64,000 nt of DNA, from positions 102,416,794 through 102,480,793 of the forward strand of contig JAIOJX010000032.1 of NCBI GenBank assembly GCA_022376925.1, given 5' to 3'. Numbering within the stretch: the stretch's first letter is position 1; the number at the start of each line of letters is the position of its first letter. Positions 11,024-21,654 of the stretch are shown piece after piece. The DNA comes from Tragulus kanchil. Taxonomy: Eukaryota; Chordata; Mammalia; Artiodactyla; Tragulidae. Position numbers and translations under genes: made by a program. Under the pieces are notes generated by a model. It ran no database searches. It saw nothing but the letters and a program-made list of their open reading frames with translations, and was not told the origin of the DNA.

Positions 11024-11840
11024 AAAAATCAAATCACCATTTGGTGGTATGGGGGAGGGGTGATATTGGAGGGAGAGGAGAGGGGAGGAAATAAGATCAA
11101 GATGATACACTTGACTCTTTTATTATTTTCATTATTTGATAAAGGAGACTGGAAAATACAGATGGCGCCAATTATTTCTAACTTTAAATAAAGTCACAGG
11201 TTACAAATAAAGAAAAGGAAGACTCAGATCCCTTTTGGAGAGTGCTCATAACCAAGGGGCATGATCCAACTTCTCCTAGTGCCAGGAGGGTCTGCAGCTG
11301 CCTATGAGCTCATGTCCTGAGCTCTGCCGTGAACCAGGCTGCCTGTCAAGGGTGTTTGGCTGGGAGATGAAGGAAGAGTAAGAACCATAGACTCACGTCA
11401 CTCTAAGCATGGTCCAAGGCAGGGCTCCAGCCCCTGAATTAAGGACAAGCATTTACAAACTTTTAGAGCAATTTAACACAATACCTTTCATATGTCTGTT
11501 GAATTTAATAATCAAAACTCAGATATGCCAGTAGTGAGTCTGGTTTTTCCCACTGTATGTCTCCATACATATATTTTTATTGCATTTGTTTAACTTTTAG
11601 TCCACAGCAGACTGAAAATTTTTAAAATTGTTTTGATATGCTGGGAAATGCTGCTCTCCAGAAAATGACATGGATTTGAAATTCAGAGACCTGGACCCTC
11701 ATTTCTATTAGCTCACCCAGTGACATCCCTGATACCTAACCAAGGGAATTTAGCAGGACATTAAGCCTTCCTTGGAAAAGTTACTACCTGTGGTAAATGC
11801 CCACATCATCAGAGGAGCCCTCACATTTAAAAATCAAATC

Positions 11841-12124
11841 TTCAGGGCTTCCATGGTGGTCCAGTGGGTAAAGAGTCTGCCTTACAGTGCAGGGGGCACT
11901 GGTTCGATCCCTAGCCCGGGAAGATCCCATGTGCTGAGGAGCAGCTGGACCAGTGTGTCCAGTTACCTGCCAGCACTCTGGAGCACGTGCACCCAGAGCC
12001 TGTTCTCTGCAATGAGAGAGGCCGTTGCAACGGGAGGCCCACACAGGCCATAGAATAAAGATTGATGAAAAATAAATGATGACTTGGAGGCAAAAAAAAA
12101 AATCCTTAAAAAAAAAAAAGGAAA
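11841..12124 (+). mobile_element. CHR-type tRNA-derived SINE, copy in D2
   Basis: Same element as 10740-11023, including the flanking 12-base direct repeats, with one visible change (gccgttgcaacg). Its flanks duplicate too, so it was copied with the whole unit. Confidence 0.87.
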
Positions 12125-12431
12125 AAAAATCAAATCACCATTTGGTGGTATGGGGGAGGGGTGATATTGGAGGGAGAGGAGAGGGGAGGAAATAAGATCA
12201 AGATGATACACTTGACTCTTTTATTATTTTCATTATTTGATAAAGGAGACTGGAAAATACAGATGGCGCCAATTATTTCTAACTTTAAATAAAGTCACAG
12301 GTTACAAATAAAGAAAAGGAAGACTCAGATCCCTTTTGGAGAGTGCTCATAACCAAGGGGCATGATCCAACTTCTCCTAGTGCCAGGAGGGTCTGCAGCT
12401 GCCTATGACCTCATGTCCTGTGCTCTGCCGT

Positions 12432-13180
12432 CCGCCCCAGCCTAGCCCTCTGCCCAGGCACCATGAAATAGGTGCTCCCTTTGTCCCCTTGCCAAAGGCT
12501 ATCCCTCAAGCTCATGTTTCCTCCACCTAGAACCAGAAAGCCCTTCCGACTCCTTTCAGGGCTTGGAATCATCCAATTTCCTGCTACAGAAACTGAGAAA
12601 CATTCAGATTCTGACTTAATACTCCTGTTTTAACTATGGAGAAATTGAGGCCCCTCTCTTGTCCTCTCAAAAGTGTGTTCCCTTCCCCTTGCTCCATTAT
12701 AGCTCCCTGCCGTAAATTGCCTCTTTCCCCCATTAAATGTTTGCGTCAGAAGCAACCGTAACACTGTGGCTATGAGTTCATTTTTCACTGTGCAATTCCT
12801 CAGGCAGGTAATTTTGTTTCCATTGCCCTGAGGGAAGGAATTCATGGAGCTTGTGGCATGCAGTTCAAAGAGAGGGGCAGAATGAAAGTACAGCCACCCA
12901 CCTTCCGGCTTCCCTCCCATCCCCTGTCCAACCATTTCTCATCTTGTCTTAAGGCTCAAACCAAATGAGCCTCTACATGAAAGAAGAAACCCTTCTGGGT
13001 GTTTCTTAAGTTAAATGCAGCCAAGGGCAATGGCCGCTCCAGACTAAGAGGCCATCTTTCAGGAACACTCTGAGTGCTGGAAGGTCAGGTGGCTTGCAGG
13101 TCTGTTTTGTAAAACCAGACAGGTGGGTAACATTTTATCCTCTGGCTGACAAATGCCAAGAGCCTTTTGCCCACTTAGGG
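12432..13180. other. Unassigned low-repeat sequence
   Basis: Nothing nameable is seen. A minus-strand frame of 101 codons (12630-12935) has no recognisable domain and no support as a gene. Confidence 0.5.
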
Positions 13181-13205
13181 TTTTTTTTTTTTTTTTTTTT
13201 TTTTT
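13181..13205. repeat. Poly(T) run, 25 bases
   Basis: An uninterrupted T run, followed by ggctctaaggcaaaaggcaa. It could be the tail of a minus-strand retroposon, but no retroposon body is readable to its right. Confidence 0.9.
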
Positions 13206-13527
13206 GGCTCTAAGGCAAAAGGCAAAAACCCTGATCCAACTCCACACGCAGGGGTTTTCCTCCCTTCATACAAGTATTTCAGGGTTTCCTTTGCCTGAAT
13301 TTAGATATTCTAACTTCCTCCTTTATGATCCCTGCCAACGATTTTGCATCTGAAGTTTCCTGCTGCTCCCTCCTTAAATGGATCACCTAGATTCAGAGGA
13401 ATCAACTCAAATTAGTACCAAGCTTTGATGCCTTGCCAATAGAGAGTGCCAGAAGCATTTTGTTTGGATTTTCCAACCAGCTGGCCAAAATCAACAATCA
13501 TTATTTTATTCATTAATTTTAAAATTG

Positions 13528-13531
<4 letters not shown>

Positions 13532-13558
<27 letters not shown>
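13532..13558. repeat. (CA)n microsatellite
   Basis: About 13 perfect AC dinucleotides between ttgatttt and ccctatg. Confidence 0.95.
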
Positions 13559-13649
13559 CCCTATGTTTCAAAGCTCTTTTCTGTAAAAAGACAGACTAGA
13601 AGAATTTCAAACAAAAAATCCTGTTTTAGAAGAAGTAGAAGTTAAAAGC

Positions 13650-13795
13650 ATGGATCAACCAGACTTGAAGACTAACCCTGTCTCTGCCACTTAGTAGCTA
13701 CGTGACCTCTCTGGGTCTCAGATTTTGATAACAGTACCAATCTCATAAGGTCCTTGGAATAACTAAAAGTACTCATGCAAAACATTTAACATAGT
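13650..13795 (+). repeat. MIR SINE
   Basis: Readable MIR: tctctgccacttagtagcta, cgtgacctctctgggtctca, then a 'acagtaccaatctcataagg' block and gcaaaacatttaacatag. Confidence 0.7.
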
Positions 13796-13879
13796 CTTAA
13801 AATATCTAAAATTCACTGCATGGTTATAATAATTACCAATATGATAATTAATATGATACATAACACAAAGACATTCATT

Positions 13880-14133
13880 TCCCAGGGAACCCTTCTATAC
13901 TGTTGGGAATGTAAAATTGTGCAGCCACTGTGGAAAACTGCATAGAGGTCCCTCAAGAAATTAAAAATAGAGTTGCCGTATGACCTAGCAATTCCTCTCT
14001 TGGGTGTATACCCAAACAAAAACTATAATTTGAAAAGATACATGTACCCTTACGTTCATTGCAGCATTATTCCCTATAATAGTACAGATATGGAAACAAC
14101 CTGAATATCTACTAACAGATGTGATGAATAAAG

Positions 14134-14187
<54 letters not shown>

Positions 14188-14646
14188 TATATAACATAAA
14201 TATAGAATAATGGAATACTGCTAGGCCATAAAAATGAAATAATGCTATTACCAGCAACATGGATGAACCTAAAGAATATCACACTAAGTGAAATAAGTCA
14301 GAAAGACAAATACTGTACATCACTTGTATGTGGAATCTAAAATATGACACAAATGAACTTGTTTATGAAAATAGAAATAGACAAACAGAGAACAAACTTG
14401 TGTTGTCAAGGGGGATGGAGGGGGGATAGATAGGAAGTTCGGAATTAGCAGATGCAAACTATTTTACATAGAATGGATAAACAACAAGGTCCTAACTTGA
14501 ACAGGTTTATCACAATGTCCTGTAATAAACCATAAAAAAAGAAAAAAAGAATATGTCCATATATATGCATATATATATCAGAATCATTTTGCTGTATAGC
14601 AGGAATTAGCATTGTAAGTCAACTATACTTCAATTTAAAAAAATTC
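13880..14646 (+). mobile_element. L1 LINE 3' end with internal (TA)n
   Basis: A plus-strand L1 running from the end of ORF2 (actgttgggaatgtaaaatt, tatgacctagcaattcctct, gttcattgcagcattattcc) through accagcaacatggatgaacc to the 3' UTR (ttgctgtatagcaggaatta, tcaactatacttcaatttaa). A TA-rich tract at 14136-14194 lies within the ORF2 part. All frames are broken. Confidence 0.88.
14136..14194. repeat. (TA)n tract inside L1
   Basis: About 20 TA units, then acacacatatatatata. It sits where intact L1 reads 'gataaagaagatgtggtata', so it probably grew from that short AT-rich seed. Confidence 0.93.
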
Positions 14647-14707
14647 ATTTCCCTGAGAGACCCCACATAGGTTTCCAATTAAAACTTAAAAAGACTCTTC
14701 TATCAAT

Positions 14708-15032
14708 CCAGTTCAGTTACTCATCACGTCCAACTCTTTGCAGCTCCATGGATTGCAGCACACCAGGTTTCCCTGTCCTTTGTCATCTCCCAGAGTTTAG
14801 TCAAACTCATGCCCATTGACTCAACGATGCCATCCAAACATCTTGTCCTCTTGTTGTCCCCTTCTCCTTCTACCTTCTATTTTTCCCAGCATCAACTTTT
14901 ACATTGAGTTGTCTCTTCACATCAGGTAGCCAAAGTATTGGAGCTTCAGCTTCAGCATCAGTCCTTCCAATGGATATTCAGGATTGATTTCCTTTAGGAT
15001 TGACTGGTTTGATCCCCTTGCAATCCATGGAG
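14708..15032 (-). mobile_element. BovB LINE 3' fragment (antisense)
   Basis: RTE-clade BovB 3' region on the minus strand. Readable words on the plus strand are cagttactcatcacgtccaa, ctctttgcagctccatggat, tcccagagtttagtcaaact, gccaaagtattggagcttca and ttccaatggatattcaggat. The complement encodes broken pieces of the C-terminal reverse-transcriptase end. Truncated. Confidence 0.85.
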
Positions 15033-15178
15033 AAAGCAATTAGGTACAGTCATATTGCTTGGTGTGAGAGAATCTTTTCTGTGTTTCATTTTTCTTCAAG
15101 TCCTATATAACATTCTGAGCTTTCCCTCATTTAAAATTTATCAGTTTGGGAAGCAAAATCTTTCAAAATATAATTCCT

Positions 15179-17382
15179 TTCTGGAATTATAATAGATCGA
15201 TGAAAAGTAGGGAACCCTTGAACACACCTAGTCCCCTAATTTAACCAGTTGGCCAAGAGAAGGTAATTAATGTTCACAAACATTTAACATATATCTTATC
15301 CAGTTATCTCCAAAAGAGTCTATAGAGCTAGCTAGGTAGCTCAGTTGCATACTGTGGTACGACAACAAACATATATTTGGTCTTCGCCCCCAGTTCCTTG
15401 GACAGAGCTTTAAAATCCCTTGAATTTTCCTGATTGATAGGAGTGTTTTTTGATATTCATAATAAGTCTCCTTATATCACACCTGAATTTATACAAATGT
15501 GGTGATTCAAGTTGGTTTCAAGAAAGAAGCCAGTCACACACTTAATCAGAAGGTTGGAACTTTCAGTCCAACTTCCCAACATCCAGGGAGGAGAGAGGAG
15601 CTAGCGACCGAGTTCAATCACCAATGACGAGTGATTTAGTCAATCAAACCTACATAGTAAAGCCTGCAAAGAACTCTTGAACAAAGAAATCTGAAGAGCT
15701 TCTGAGTTGATGAATACTTCAATGTTCTGGGAAGGTAGCATAGCCTGGGAGGGCATGGAAGCTCTACACCATCCCCAACAGTGCCCTTGTCCTAGGCATC
15801 TCTTCCGTGTAGCTGTTCCTGAGTTATATTTTTTATAATAAAATGGCAATTGTAAGTTTGCCACTTCCTTGATTTTTTAAAACTGTTCTAGTGAATTATT
15901 AGATGCGGTGGGGAGAAGGGTATGGGAAACCCTGAATTTGAGACCAAGTTGAAAAAAAGTACCAGTATCCTACGGTCCTTGCCTACCCTCCCCACCACCA
16001 TGTCCTCTGCCTGCCTTTTATCTATGGAAAACGTTAGTCAAAGAATAAGTTTAATCAGAGACGTGAGAAATGCAGAAACAAAGGAAAATAGTCAAAGGAG
16101 ACCAAATAATAATGATGCAATCATTAAGCACAGTCAAGGACATTTAGTTCTTTCTCGAGGGCTATATAGATAATATTCTGAACCTCATCTTATGAACTGT
16201 CTTTTAGATACTAAAAGACCAGGGTGGAGAAGTTAACTACATGATGCCCAGACTGTACCCATGTTTTTGAAAAGTTTAAAAGGGAAGCACTTTCAAATTC
16301 CGGAATTATAATAGATCGATGAAAAGTAGGGAACCCTTGAACACACCTAGTCCCCTAATTTAACCAGTTGGCCAAGAGAAGGTAATTAATGTTCACAAAC
16401 ATTTAACATATATCTTATCCAGTTATCTCCAAAAGAGTCTATAGAGCTAGCTAGGTAGCTCAGTTGCATACTGTGGTACGACAACAAACATATATTTGGT
16501 CTTCGCCCCCAGTTCCTTGGACAGAGCTTTAAAATCCCTTGAATTTTCCTGATATATAGGAGTGTTTTTTGATATTCATAATAAGTCTCCTTATATCACA
16601 CCTGAATTTATACAAATGTGGTGATTCAAGTTGGTTTCAAGAAAGAAGCCAGTCACACACTTAATCAGAAGGTTGGAACTTTCAGTCCAACTTCCCAACA
16701 TCCAGGGAGGAGAGAGGAGCTAGCGACCAAGTTCAATCACCAATGACGAGTGATTTAGTCAATCAAACCTACATAGTAAAGCCTGCAAAGAACTCTTGAA
16801 CAAAGAAATCTGAAGAGCTTCTGAGTTGATGAATACTTCAATGTTCTGGGAAGGTAGCATAGCCTGGGAGGGCATGGAAGCTCTACACCATCCCCAACAG
16901 TGCCCTTGTCCTAGGCATCTCTTCCGTGTAGCTGTTCCTGAGTTATATTTTTTATAATAAAATGGCAATTGTAAGTTTGCCACTTCCTTGATTTTTTAAA
17001 ACTGTTCTAGTGAATTATTAGATGCGGTGGGGAGAAGGGTATGGGAAACCCTGAATTTGAGACCAAGTTGAAAAAAAGTACCAGTATCCTACGGTCCTTG
17101 CCTACCCTCCCCACCACCATGTCCTCTGCCTGCCTTTTATCTATGGAAAACGTTAGTCAAAGAATAAGTTTAATCAGAGACGTGAGAAATGCAGAAACAA
17201 AGGAAAATAGTCAAAGGAGACCAAATAATAATGATGCAATCATTAAGCACAGTCAAGGACATTTAGTTCTTTCTCGAGGGCTATATAGATAATATTCTGA
17301 ACCTCATCTTATGAACTGTCTTTTAGATACTAAAAGACCAGGGTGGAGAAGTTAACTACATGATGCCCAGACTGTACCCATG
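15179..17382. repeat. Tandem duplication E (period 1,119)
   Basis: Copy 1 is 15179-16263 and copy 2 is 16298-17382. The 34-base filler (16264-16297) reads like a deletion-rich version of the sequence left of copy 1 (gggaagcactttcaaa versus gggaagcaaaatctttcaaa at 15149-15168). Substitutions are visible at 15434/16553 and 15609/16728. The last 300 bases of the unit appear a third time at the start of unit F2. Confidence 0.93.
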
Positions 17383-17745
17383 ACATAAGCTGCCACAATT
17401 CTGAGAAGTGGCCTCAAAGAAATGGGGAAAAATGGACTCTAGAAAAGAATATTACCTGTACTTAAAACAACCAAGATGACACTGGTCACACCACAGCTGA
17501 CCAATTGGAAGACGGTTGTCAGAGCTGACTGAGCTGTTTTCATGTGTAGCCCCTCGTTCTGTCTATAAAAGCACTTGGCCCACTGGTTGCAGTAGTAGGG
17601 CAGGGGGTCAGCCTTTGGATAGATATCTACCACCCTCCCTGTTTAAGTTGCTGGCATCTGAAATAAAGTGAACTGTCCTTTCCACCAACCTAGCCTGCTT
17701 ATTGGCTTTTGAGCAGGCAACAGCCAGACCCTACTCATTCTTTCA
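17381..17745 (+). mobile_element. Putative solitary LTR of an endogenous retrovirus, copy in F1
   Basis: It has LTR-like organisation: it opens with TG (tgacataagctgcc) and closes with CA (cattctttca). It holds a TATA-like ctataaaagc at 17561 and an aataaa signal near 17661, followed by tgaactgtcctttccaccaa and a 'gagcaggcaacagccagacc' end typical of class I (ERV1-type) LTRs. No internal viral genes, primer-binding site or clear target-site duplication are seen. Family not assigned, and the boundaries are approximate. Confidence 0.4.
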
Positions 17746-18478
17746 GTAATAGCCTGAGAATCTGGGACTTGCTACTGACTTCTGAAATAAGGAAAGACAT
17801 GTGGGACTGAAGCCTAAAATCCATGGAGTCAGGCACTATCTCTGGGGAGTGACTGTGGGAATAGGAGAGAATTGTAGGACCTTCCATTGGTGTTGGAGAA
17901 TCAGTGTTGCAAAGATCCAGGTAGCTCATCTGTTAAATGGGAAAAATAAGGCTCAAAGGGAGGGGGAAAAGGTAACCAATGTCATGTTCCCTCTTTTTCT
18001 CTCCATGTATTTCCAGTGGAGAATGCCTGCCTCAGCGTCAACTTCTAGCCCATCTTCCCACAGCCTACTCAATTAGAAAGAAATGTTCCTCTCATAGCTG
18101 AGCAATGACAGCCTGACTCTCATTGGCTCCTGTTTCTAAAACAGGAGGGTTAGAGTCGAATGACTAAGGGAAAACGTTAGTCCAGTATCCACGGTCCTTG
18201 CCTACCCTCCACCACCATGTCCTCTGCCTGCCTTTTATCTATGGAAAACGTTAGTCAAAGAATAAGTTTAATCAGAGACGTGAGAAATGCAGAAACAAAG
18301 GAAAATAGTCAAAGGAGACCAAATAATAATGATGCAATCATTAAGCACAGTCAAGGACATTTAGTTCTTTCTCGAGGGCTATATAGATAATATTCTGAAC
18401 CTCATCTTATGAACTGTCTTTTAGATACTAAAAGACCAGGGTGGAGAAGTTAACTACATGATGCCCAGACTGTACCCA

Positions 18479-18843
18479 TGACATAAGCTGCCACAATTCT
18501 GAGAAGTGGCCTCAAAGAAATGGGGAAAAATGGACTCTAGAAAAGAATATTACCTGTACTTAAAACAACCAAGATGACACTGGTCACACCACAGCTGACC
18601 AATTGGAAGACGGTTGTCAGAGCTGACTGAGCTGTTTTCATGTGTAGCCCCTCGTTCTGTCTATAAAAGCACTTGGCCCACTGGTTGCAGTAGTAGGGCA
18701 GGGAGTCAGCCTTTGGATAGATATCTACCACCCTCCCTGTTTAAGTTGCTGGCATCTGAAATAAAGTGAACTGTCCTTTCCACCAACCTAGCCTGCTTAT
18801 TGGCTTTTGAGCAGGCAACAGCCAGACCCTACTCATTCTTTCA
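18479..18843 (+). mobile_element. Putative solitary LTR, copy in F2
   Basis: Same sequence as 17381-17745 except ggggtcag/ggagtcag, present through duplication F. Confidence 0.4.
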
Positions 18844-19253
18844 GTAATAGCCTGAGAATCTGGGACTTGCTACTGACTTCTGAAATAAGGAAAGACATGT
18901 GGGACTGAAGCCTAAAATCCATGGAGTCAGGCACTATCTCTGGGGAGTGACTGTGGGAATAGGAGAGAATTGTAGGACCTTCCATTGGTGTTGGAGAATC
19001 AGTGTTGCAAAGATCCAGGTAGCTCATCTGTTAAATGGGAAAAATAAGGCTCAAAGGGAGGGGGAAAAGGTAACCAATGTCATGTTCCCTCTTTTTCTCT
19101 CCATGTATTTCCAGTGGAGAATGCCTGCCTCAGCGTCAACTTCTAGCCCATCTTCCCCACAGCCTACTCAATTAGAAAAGAAATGTTCCCTCTCATAGCT
19201 GAGCAATGACAGCCTGACTCTCATTGGCTCCTGTTTCTAAAACAGGAGGGTTA

Positions 19254-20399
19254 AGAGCCTTTATCTCCGTTCCTTTCTACTAGAACTAGCTGACTAAGGG
19301 ACAGCAGTTCTCACACCAGGCTGTACAAGTATCTGTCCATTGTACAGATCCACAGCTCCCTACATGTGTCGCCCAAAATCCTGTTCTTGGGGAAACAGAT
19401 AGGGAGTTTATTTGCCCTCAGATCCAAGCCATGGCATTCAATGCAACACTGCTAACAATGAAGCCAGAACTTTCACCTTCATTCTTCTGTCTCTTGTGTG
19501 TATGTCTCAATTGGATCAGAACTCAGAAGAGCGGCAATTACTATCACTTCGAACCCCTAATCCACGAGGCACTGCTTTCCAGTTCAGACTCCAAAATCTC
19601 ATTTGCTTCTGTGATTCTACATAGTCTCATAACATCAGGGCAAAAGACTTCAGGAGAAAAACGTGAATATATAAATAAGCATGTTTTTCAATTTGTAGAC
19701 CAGAACATTAATAATATTGTGTAAGAGGAAGTAGATAGTCTCCGGATCCTATCCAAACTGCCTCATGTGGCTCGAAAATTTTGTAATAGTTCCTGGAAAT
19801 ACTTTTTGTCAGAAAAGAACTCACCCTGGGTAGTGCCAGCATATGTTTCCATTTGTCATTTTATATATTTTATATTTGCTTCAGTTATGGAACCAGCCCT
19901 TTTAAATCCAGGAAGTGTGCATTTTTAAAAAAAAAAAAATGTGTATGTAGAACAATAAATTTTCTTAATGCTTATTTCATTTAAAAATAAAATAAAACCC
20001 ACCATGGACCAAATGAAATGACCCGATTAAAGACAACCCTTCTCTTCCTGCAGGTCTTTTCCTAACTATGGGACTAAAATTTCTGAGGTATCATTTTGAC
20101 TGTTTTCCTAAATCGTTAACATATTGAAAACAGCTGCTAGGTAGGTGTACTGTGCTAAAGGGAAAATGCCACGGGTATCTGTTTTTCTCCCACATGAGTC
20201 TGCCCATTGACCAGTGGACCATCTCTGTTCCTTTGTGATTTGAGAGAGATGAACTTTAGTTGAAATCCATTGTTTCCCTAAAGGGCCATGCTTCCTTTCT
20301 CACTGGATTTCTGAAATTTGCATTCTGCCCAGGTGTGTTTAATCAGCTCACTAAGTCTCTCACCAAGACCACCAGTCAAATAAGAACCAGAAGCAATCA
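19254..20399. other. Unassigned low-repeat sequence
   Basis: No gene and no nameable repeat. Two overlapping plus-strand frames of 70 and 97 codons lie near 19412-19724 but have no domain or start context that supports them. A short A run lies at 19928-19939. Confidence 0.5.
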
Positions 20400-20550
20400 T
20401 TTAATACCTATATGTATGAGACTGCCTTGTCTAATTCTCAGGTCAACCACACAAGACAGGTATTTTTATCCACTCTTTACAAATAAGGAACTAACATTCT
20501 GCAGTGCCAAAAGATGCAGGGCCTTCCTAAGGTCACAGATCCTAGTGGGT
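20400..20550 (-). repeat. MIR SINE (antisense)
   Basis: Antisense MIR order: gtctaattctcaggtcaacc, acaggtatttttatccactc, tttacaaataaggaactaac, then cttcctaaggtcacagatcc. Confidence 0.6.
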
Positions 20551-21435
20551 GGCTAAATGGGGCTGGCTCGAGGGCCTGTGTTATTAAGTGAAATGGCATG
20601 CCTTCCAGCCCTGGATGCCCCAGGGAGCATGCGCAGATGTTGCCTAACTAGTGAGCCAGCAGCAATGGGCTCCTTAAATGTTTCGAAAACACACAGGGCA
20701 TAGAATCCTATGTTTTGTTTTAAAGTGAAACCATCTGAAGCGGCCTCATTTCCTCCTGTAAAGCAAGTTAAAAAAAAATATCTCAGAGGCTGCAAGGCAT
20801 TGATATGGTTGCTGGCTTTACACGTTATCAGCTGCCTAGGAAAAGGAAACCCTGCCCCCTTGGAGCTGTGGTCTTGCCTCCGGAAAGCATCTCACTGCTC
20901 CTCAGAGCAAGGGAGACGATGAGATGAGGTCTCTACCTACCTCTCCTCCTGTGGCAAGGTGCAGTTGCTGTGAAAACCTGCCAGGAAGTTCTGTGTTCTA
21001 GAAGACTCTGGATTTCACTCCACCCTCTGCTTCCTCCTCAGACAAGTTCCAGCAACAGAGTAATTAGACCAGGGAGACAAGGCCTCAGGAAACCCTGTCC
21101 CCAGAGGCCCATCCAGACTTGTTTAAAGACAGCTGTTCTGATCGTTAAAATGAAATAGGACATGTAACCAGATTATGGGGAAATTATTGCTATTAACAGC
21201 AATAATTACCCTCTGTTCAAGTAGCTTCCTGAAATAAAAGACATCAAAGCAAAAGCTTTCAATTACTTTACTTAGCACCCTGCATGAACCCTACGGGTAT
21301 GTGTTTTGCCATGCACCAGAGAGAGAAGGAGGAGAATTGGAGTCGGGGAGAGGGGGAAGGGAGTGCAAGTGTGTGTATACGCACGCACACATGTACAAGC
21401 TCCTAGGCGCCCTGGAGAATAGTTTGTTTTGTGTG
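20551..21435. other. Low-repeat sequence, candidate conserved non-coding stretch
   Basis: Free of recognisable transposons. It holds the hairpin at 21178-21211, AT-rich homeodomain-type words (taattacc, caattactttac) and a GT/AC run near 21365-21395. Conservation cannot be tested here. Confidence 0.35.
21178..21211. repeat. Inverted repeat, 14-base arms, 6-base loop
   Basis: The left arm (gggaaattattgct, 21178-21191) and right arm (agcaataattaccc, 21198-21211) are reverse complements except for one base. The loop is attaac. It sits in sequence without recognisable repeats, so it is not an obvious transposon terminus. Confidence 0.85.
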
Positions 21436-21654
21436 TATGCTCAGTTTCTTCAGTCATATCTGACTCTTTGCGACCCTATGGGCCGTACCCTCACCAGGCT
21501 CCTCTGTTCATGGGATTTCCCAGGCAAGAATACTGGATCAGGTTGCCATGTCGTCCTTCAAGGGATCTTCCCCACCCAGGGATTGAACCCACGACTCTTG
21601 TGTCTCCTGTGCTGGCAGGTGGATTCTTGACTGCTGAGCCACCTGGGAATCCCA
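21436..21654 (-). mobile_element. Bov-tA SINE (antisense)
   Basis: Nearly complete minus-strand element: tcatatctgactctttgcga, tcatgggatttcccaggcaa, gaatactggatcaggttgcc, gggatcttccccacccaggg, attgaacccacgactcttgt, and the head gactgctgagccacctggga. Confidence 0.92.

Larger units (their letters stand above)
10232..12431. repeat. Tandem duplication D (period 1,101)
   Basis: Copy 1 is 10232-11330 and copy 2 is 11334-12431, with three bases between them. About half a dozen differences are visible: an A-run length change near 10525, C/T near 10453 and 10630, A/G near 10923, and two substitutions at 11309-11320. The unit contains a complete CHR-type SINE with its target-site duplication. Confidence 0.93.
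17081..19253. repeat. Tandem duplication F (period ~1,100)
   Basis: Copy 1 is 17081-18152 and copy 2 is 18182-19253, with filler 18153-18181 between. Copy 1 ends with several single-base deletions relative to copy 2 (near 18058, 18079 and 18088), and copy 2 begins with deletions relative to copy 1 (near 18191 and 18210). The 15962-16263 segment is therefore present three times (also 17081-17382 and from 18182). The unit carries an LTR-like element. Confidence 0.92.

Noticed and set aside
10671..12053. Frames of 93 and 86 codons on opposite strands, seen twice
   Set aside because: Both are readings of the CHR-type SINE and are duplicated with unit D.
13059..13247. Minus-strand frame with a poly-lysine run
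   Set aside because: The lysines are the 25-base T run read in antisense; there is no gene support.
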